Shown here: positions 60,133 to 64,000 of the stretch, one piece after another
How the letters are laid out: each line of letters starts with the position of its first letter
Numbering within the stretch: position 1 is the first letter of the stretch
Assembly: GCA_964627935.1 (NCBI GenBank)
Contig: CAZVLB010000010.1
Coordinates: 1 to 64,000, forward strand
Direction: 5' to 3'
DNA from: JAABVY01 sp964627935
GTDB taxonomy: Bacteria; Zixibacteria; MSB-5A5; JAABVY01
Length of the DNA: 64,000 bases
The notes under the pieces: model-generated
The model's input: only the letters and a program-made list of their open reading frames with translations
Told to the model about the DNA's origin: nothing
Databases searched by the model: none
Made by a program: the position numbers and the translations under genes

Positions 60133-60607
60133 AATATCTTAATGTAGCTTTAAGCCGGTTAGGATGAAGCAGTAGATCGAGTGCATCTATGGCCGATTTG
60201 ACCAGTATATCCGCCCCGCGCAAAGCCGCCACTGAGCATCCCTCCTCCATGCAGACACATATACCGATCCGCGCGGAATTCAAAAGCCTCGCATCATTAT
60301 TGCCGTTGCCCACCGCTACCGATGTAACGCCGTTTAAGCTGCGCAGGTAATTCTCTTTTTGAACATCGTGATCGTTGCCGCTGAGGATTTTTACTGTACA
60401 ATCTATTCCCGAAAGCTCAGGCTCAGCCTTGCCATGTGTATCTGAAGTCAGGATATGAATATCCAGATCTTTGCTGAGTCGATTGAGCCGATCCTTTACG
60501 CCCGGCAATAACTCTCCATCAACCGACAGCGTGCCGGAATAGTCGCATATCAGATGCGTGATTTCCAGATGGCCAAAACCGGGGATGTCTATTTCTATCA
60601 AATCCAC
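60131..60607 (-). CDS. HAD-superfamily hydrolase (soluble P-type-ATPase-like)
   Basis: This 158-residue protein starts at GTG. HAD motifs are ICDYSGTLS (20-28; nucleophile Asp22), ILTSDT (about 52-57), a Lys near VQKENYL and the motif IV segment VAVGNGNNDARLL (about 97-109). The cap is absent, as in small soluble P-type-ATPase-like phosphatases. Substrate unknown. A GTG start with only a weak ribosome site suggests low expression. Confidence 0.8.
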   Translation of the reverse strand: MDLIEIDIPGFGHLEITHLICDYSGTLSVDGELLPGVKDRLNRLSKDLDIHILTSDTHGKAEPELSGIDCTVKILSGNDHDVQKENYLRSLNGVTSVAVGNGNNDARLLNSARIGICVCMEEGCSVAALRGADILVKSAIDALDLLLHPNRLKATLRY

Positions 60608-60728
60608 CTCAATTCTTGTTTTATTAATCGGATATGATATGATTAGAACTTAGTCAAAGCAAATAAAAATCAGCCTAAAATCATAGACATCCCGCCTTAC
60701 TTTTCCACTCAACCTGTTCTGAAGTGTA

Positions 60729-60760
60729 TAAAAGAGCCGCGATTCTTTGCCACGGCCCTT
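60729..60760 (-). terminator. Terminator of the alcohol dehydrogenase gene
   Basis: On the minus strand AAGGGCCG (60753-60760) pairs with CGGCTCTT (60733-60740, one wobble) and is followed by TTTAT, just after the stop codon. Confidence 0.65.
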
Positions 60761-60765
60761 CCGGA

Positions 60766-61785
60766 TTATTCTGAAATCTTTAATACTGCGCGGAAGCGAA
60801 TTTCATTATCCATTACTTTTTTGTAGGCCTGATTGGCCTCTTTGAGGGGGAAAGTCTCCACCATTGTATGGATTTTTGCCAGATCTGTAAAATTGAGTGT
60901 GTCCTCCCAATCTTTGGCATGCCCGCTGGCCCATCCGGTAATCGACTTACGTCCGGCTATCAACTGTATCGGTGTGACCTCAATTGCATCTGCGGATACG
61001 CCGACAATCATAATCTGTCCATTTGTCCCGAGTGCATCGATAACAGAGGTAATCGCCTTGCTACTCGGAGCTGTGGCCAGAATTACTTTGGCGCCGCCCA
61101 TTTTTTGCAGCTTCTTGACCGCATTCTCGGCATCACTGTCGATATACAAATCCGCACCCAACTTCAGGGCCAGGTCCTTTTTGTCTGCGCCACGGGAAAG
61201 GGCTACTGTTTTAAAGCCCATCTGTTTTGCATATTGAATTCCCAGATGCCCAAGGCCGCCTATACCCTGCACGGCAACCAGGTCACCGGGCTTTGCTACC
61301 GAATTACGCAGTGCATTATAAGTGGTAATTCCGGCGCACAGAATCGGAGCCGCCTCATAAGTATTGAGTTCCTGCGGCACGAGGGCCATAGCCTCCTGCG
61401 GAGTGATCATATATTCGGCATAACCGCCGTCATGGGTCAGGCCGGTGATTTTGCCGTTCCGGCAATTCACGAAATCACCCCGGCGGCAGGGGTCGCAGAT
61501 GAAACAATGCCCGCCGTGCCATCCCACGCCGACACGTTGACCCTTCTCCCAGCCATGAACATGCTCGCCCAGCTTATCGATCTTACCGATTACCTCATGA
61601 CCGGGTATACGTGGATACTCTATGCCCGGAAAGAGCCCCTCTTTGACAAATTCATCGCTGTGGCAGATTCCGCAGGCCTCGACCTTTATACGGACCTCAT
61701 GAGTTCCCGGTTCGGGGATCGGGACCTCGACATATTCAAAATCGCCGCCAGCCTTTTTCACCTGCATAGCTTTCATATCAGCCAT
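60766..61785 (-). CDS. Zinc-dependent alcohol dehydrogenase (AdhP-like)
   Basis: This 339-residue MDR enzyme has catalytic-zinc residues in VEACGICHSDEFV (Cys38-type) and IPGHEVIGKI. The structural zinc loop has CFICDPCRRGDFVNC (four Cys), and the coenzyme site has VAVQGIGGLGHLGIQYAKQMG. It interconverts primary alcohols and aldehydes with NAD(P)H. Such enzymes of 330-345 residues are often tetrameric. An AAAGGAGC ribosome site precedes the ATG. It is monocistronic. Confidence 0.92.
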   Translation of the reverse strand: MADMKAMQVKKAGGDFEYVEVPIPEPGTHEVRIKVEACGICHSDEFVKEGLFPGIEYPRIPGHEVIGKIDKLGEHVHGWEKGQRVGVGWHGGHCFICDPCRRGDFVNCRNGKITGLTHDGGYAEYMITPQEAMALVPQELNTYEAAPILCAGITTYNALRNSVAKPGDLVAVQGIGGLGHLGIQYAKQMGFKTVALSRGADKKDLALKLGADLYIDSDAENAVKKLQKMGGAKVILATAPSSKAITSVIDALGTNGQIMIVGVSADAIEVTPIQLIAGRKSITGWASGHAKDWEDTLNFTDLAKIHTMVETFPLKEANQAYKKVMDNEIRFRAVLKISE

Positions 61786-61905
61786 AGTATGTGCTCCTTT
61801 TAATCATATATCTGTATCTGTTTACTATTGATAACTGGCTGATTTATAAATGGTTCACGGGGGAAAATGAAATTAACGAAAAAGGAATGGAGGGGAATAA
61901 AAAAG

Positions 61906-61979
61906 TACGCCCAGGAGGAGTCGAACCCCCAACCTTCTGGTCCGTAGCCAGACGCTCTGTCCAATTGAGCTATGGGCGC
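61906..61979 (-). tRNA. tRNA-Arg (anticodon ACG)
   Basis: The minus strand folds as a cloverleaf: acceptor GCGCCCA/TGGGCGT (G1-U72 wobble), D-arm with AGCTCAATTGGACAGAGC, anticodon arm TCTGG-CTACGGA-CCAGA with anticodon ACG, T-arm GGGGGTTCGACTCCTCC and discriminator A73. CCA is not encoded. TTGACA on the minus strand (62020-62025) is a likely -35 box for it. Confidence 0.95.
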
Positions 61980-62094
61980 ACAGTGTGCAAAGGTCTAATA
62001 TTTTCGATTTGGCGGATAATGTCAAGCGCTTTTTATTTGAGCCGTGTTAAAAACCGGGATCAAAAGCACAGCCTTAAGTGTTATAACAAATAGC

Positions 62095-62123
62095 TTGACA
62101 ATATCTTAACCGGCAGTTATTAT
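62095..62123 (+). promoter_or_regulatory. Promoter of the ECF sigma gene
   Basis: TTGACA (62095-62100), a 17-base spacer and TATTAT (62118-62123) form a housekeeping-type promoter about 105 bases before the sigma gene. This implies the sigma factor is not solely self-driven. Confidence 0.75.
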
Positions 62124-62229
62124 ATAGTCAGCAAGCCCAATTGGTTCCGCCAAACCACAGAAAAAATCTCACATCACAATTAAACGTATTTCAGCTTTAT
62201 TCGTGTAATACTTAGCCGGAACGGTGAAT

Positions 62230-62793
62230 ATGGCCGCGAAGGTCGAAGCGCTTCTGGCAAGCGCACAAAAAGGTGATACAAAAGCCTTTGAGGAGATGAT
62301 CCGGATACTCGAGCGTCAGGTCTATATGACCGCCTACTCGATCATACCGGATCGTGACGAGGCCCGAGATATAGTCCAGGAGGTTTTCGTCAGGCTTTAC
62401 AAACACCTGAACAGAATTAGATCGGAGGCTGGATTTAAGTGCTTTGTCTTCAGAATGGCCACCAACTGCGCTATTGATAGGAAGCGCAGGATGAAGCGGA
62501 AGAAACTTTCGCTCAATGAAGACGGCACTGTGCCGGCCTCTGTAGAAATTGAACTTTCAGAAAGGAACACGAGCCCGGAGAAACTAGTCGAACAGCGCGA
62601 AATGATGAAAATCGTGCAGGAGGTTATCGATCGGCTACCGCCAAGGCAGAAAATCTGCCTGATCCTTTCGGACCTTGACGGGTTGTCCAAAAAGGAAATC
62701 GCCAAAACCCTGGACTGCCCGCAGGGAACGGTCAGGTCGAATCTGCATATAGCCAGGTTGAAACTGCGCGAGGCGCTCAAAGATTACAGATAA
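62230..62793 (+). CDS. ECF-type RNA polymerase sigma factor
   Basis: This is 187 residues from the ATG at 62230; a GTG at 62224 is possible. Region 2 reads YMTAYSIIPDRDEARDIVQEVFVRLYKHLNRI and FKCFVFRMATNCAIDRKRR. Region 4 is EVIDRLPPRQKICLILSDLDGLSKKEIAKTLDCPQGTVRSNLHIARLKLREAL. It belongs to the sigma-E-like RpoE group. Target promoters are unknown. The next gene, 13 bases away, encodes a short partner. Confidence 0.92.
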   Translation: MAAKVEALLASAQKGDTKAFEEMIRILERQVYMTAYSIIPDRDEARDIVQEVFVRLYKHLNRIRSEAGFKCFVFRMATNCAIDRKRRMKRKKLSLNEDGTVPASVEIELSERNTSPEKLVEQREMMKIVQEVIDRLPPRQKICLILSDLDGLSKKEIAKTLDCPQGTVRSNLHIARLKLREALKDYR

Positions 62794-62806
62794 GGATAGC
62801 GAGAGT

Positions 62807-63037
62807 ATGCCCAAAGCCTATCCCGATTTTGAACTGGTAGCGGAGCGCTATCTCGATGGAGAATTAGCGCCCGCCGCCAGAAAAAGGTTTGAAGACCGGC
62901 TTAAAAAAGATGATAATTTGCAGAAGCTGGTCAGAGAGATGAAATTCGCCCGCAAAGCGATGCAGCTCTACAGGAAGATTTTGCCCCCCGCGAAGGAATT
63001 CACCAAAATCCGCAAAGCCATCATGGCCCGGATTTGA
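62807..63037 (+). CDS. Short putative anti-sigma partner
   Basis: This 76-residue soluble, basic, helical protein begins YPDFELVAERYLDGELAPAARKRFEDRLKKDDNLQKLVREM. This matches the first helices of zinc-finger-type anti-sigma factors (LDGELxxxxxxxxExxLxxDxxLxxxVxE), but without the HxxxCxxC zinc motif and without a membrane segment. It is probably a minimal cytoplasmic anti-sigma factor or a truncated one. It is cotranscribed with the sigma gene. Confidence 0.7.
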   Translation: MPKAYPDFELVAERYLDGELAPAARKRFEDRLKKDDNLQKLVREMKFARKAMQLYRKILPPAKEFTKIRKAIMARI

Positions 63038-63503
63038 GTGTTTAAATATGCGTGGTTGTAGCAGGCCATGCTTCTAATTTTCGCTGAGGCGGTTAATCGG
63101 AAGGTCGGCGTTCTGAATGAAGCGAAGCGCAATGAGAAACCCGACATACCATATTTCGAGGTCATTGCGAATTGCCACTTTACGCGGAGTTCGGCAATCT
63201 CAGAACTGCGATTATTATAAAAGCATGAGATTCCCACGCCCCGATAAATCGTGGCACGGAATGACAGCTACTTGCCGCCGGAAAGACGCAGGATCACCCA
63301 AGAAAGACCATCCCCCCTCCTCACAAAAATCTGACTCTTTTTTCACACTTTTGTAACCAATTCGGGGATTATTCCTGAAATTCTCGACACGCAATGGATT
63401 GTGATGGTTTCCCCTGTTCAAACAACCGGGGCGAAACGAAACTATACAGAAACAAAATAAGACATTCTATAATCGCGGGTTGCCTGCCCGAGCGGAGGAC
63501 AAT
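63038..63503. other. Intergenic with a possible dispersed repeat
   Basis: No gene is seen. Bases about 63110-63265 contain GAAGCGAAGCGCAATGAG, GTCATTGCGA, GGCAATCTCA and CACGGAATGACAG, a layout of short inverted and degenerate copies that resembles dispersed palindromic intergenic elements common in many bacterial genomes. Only one copy lies in this window, so the call is tentative. Confidence 0.35.
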
Positions 63504-64000
63504 ATGATAAATCGTCTTGTTAAGGTCACGGCCTTGTTCCTGGTGCTGATGATATCTTTAAGCTCCAGCGCATTGGCCTACAAAAAAGTCCGGGTCTATA
63601 TGCCCCAGACACCGGAAATCGAACTGCATGGCGTCAAAAAAATAGCCGTGCTGGATTTCCGTCCCACCAGCCCCGGTTCAGCCGAAGCCGGACGATATAT
63701 CGCGGATAAGATGATCGAGTACATCCTGACCGAGGACCGCGGTATTCGCGAAATCAAAGGCGGCCTGCTGACATCGGATATCGAAGGCAAGACATTGATC
63801 AAGGGCCTGACCACCAAATGTTTCTCGGTGGTTGAAAGAAGCCGTCTGGAATCGGTATTGGCCGAGCAGTCGATGACCGACCTGGGTCTTGTTGATGATG
63901 CCCAGGCGGCCAAACTCGGTAAGATTCTGGGTGTAGATGTTTTAATCTATGGCGATGTTTCCGATGTCCGCCAGGATAAAACTATCACCGAAAACAGGTC
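63504..64000 (+). CDS. CsgG-like secreted or outer-membrane protein (3' end cut by window)
   Basis: The frame is open from the ATG at 63504 (GCGGAGGAC upstream) to the window edge, 165 codons. A signal peptide (about 1-25, ending ALA) is followed by VKKIAVLDFRPTSPGSAEAGRYIADKMIEYIL. The family signature VVERSRLESVLAEQSMTDLGLVDDAQAAKLGKILGVDVLIYGDV is typical of CsgG/CsgG-like and related penicillin-binding-protein-activator folds. CsgG proteins form outer-membrane secretion channels; this one lacks the lipobox seen in E. coli CsgG, so a different role is possible. Confidence 0.8.
   Translation, partial: MINRLVKVTALFLVLMISLSSSALAYKKVRVYMPQTPEIELHGVKKIAVLDFRPTSPGSAEAGRYIADKMIEYILTEDRGIREIKGGLLTSDIEGKTLIKGLTTKCFSVVERSRLESVLAEQSMTDLGLVDDAQAAKLGKILGVDVLIYGDVSDVRQDKTITENR

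Noticed and set aside
60868..61803. Plus-strand 311-codon frame opposite the alcohol dehydrogenase
   Set aside because: It is long but antisense to an intact, motif-complete gene, and it has no domain signature.
1..64000. CRISPR arrays, rRNA genes, insertion sequences, prophage genes
   Set aside because: I saw no regularly spaced repeats, no rRNA signatures, no transposase or phage structural genes in the window.

Overview
The window looks like a chromosome segment of an uncultured Gram-negative bacterium of the FCB group, most likely candidate phylum Zixibacteria or a near relative. This is inferred from two secreted proteins: a subtilase ending in the FCB-type YPNPFNP...GIYLYRL sorting tail, and a protein with dockerin-like repeats of the NVSDAVWIINYVFxGG type. 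TonB-dependent and RND systems also imply an outer membrane. Base composition is moderate, and the first 8 kb is visibly more AT-rich than the rest.

Bases 1-8170 are an integration hotspot at the 3' end of a tmRNA (ssrA) gene, whose last 20 bases open the window. Two small units sit head to tail, each bounded by copies of the tmRNA T-arm/acceptor end and by GTCACG-N5-GTCACG arm-like repeats. No integrase lies inside either unit. Unit 1 (about 3.6 kb) carries a TonB receptor, a small Cys/His membrane protein and a desulforedoxin-like small gene interrupted by a stop. Unit 2 (about 4.5 kb) is a compact defence operon: AbiEi antitoxin, AbiEii toxin and a TOTE-type primase-helicase, driven from a promoter embedded in a perfect 11-bp inverted repeat.

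Bases 8.3-31 kb hold mostly single genes and short runs: a methyltransferase, a multidomain secreted subtilase, PEP carboxykinase, a cupin/TetR divergent pair with a palindromic operator, small enzymes (GNAT, MDR oxidoreductase, SDR, DinB), membrane proteins (EamA, TMEM175-like), a secreted TPR protein, and a heavy-metal efflux pair (CzcB/CzcA) preceded by a Cys-rich small protein.

Bases 31-44.5 kb hold a dockerin-repeat protein, a PIG-L deacetylase, a PLP decarboxylase, hydrolases, a c-type cytochrome and two clear regulatory circuits. One is a sigma-54 activator with an adjacent -24/-12 promoter in front of an OsmC gene. The other is a MarR regulator whose operator recurs upstream of a pirin-nitroreductase pair. 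Both circuits look like thiol, electrophile or redox stress responses.

Bases 44.5-64 kb hold a glycosyltransferase/methyltransferase/UDP-glucose dehydrogenase run, the three-subunit proton-translocating transhydrogenase (pntAA-pntAB-pntB), an unusual receiver-receiver-ATP-grasp protein, NADP glutamate dehydrogenase, an atypical NarL-type regulator and an asymmetric heterodimeric ABC exporter. The exporter is preceded by a leader peptide and mutually exclusive hairpins that look like a transcription attenuator. After it come an alcohol dehydrogenase, tRNA-Arg(ACG), an ECF sigma factor with a tiny partner, and the start of a CsgG-like protein cut by the window edge.

The strongest leads are the ssrA cassette array with its AbiE-TOTE operon, the exporter attenuator, and the sigma-54 and MarR circuits. 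All functions are inferred from sequence reading; no database search was run.
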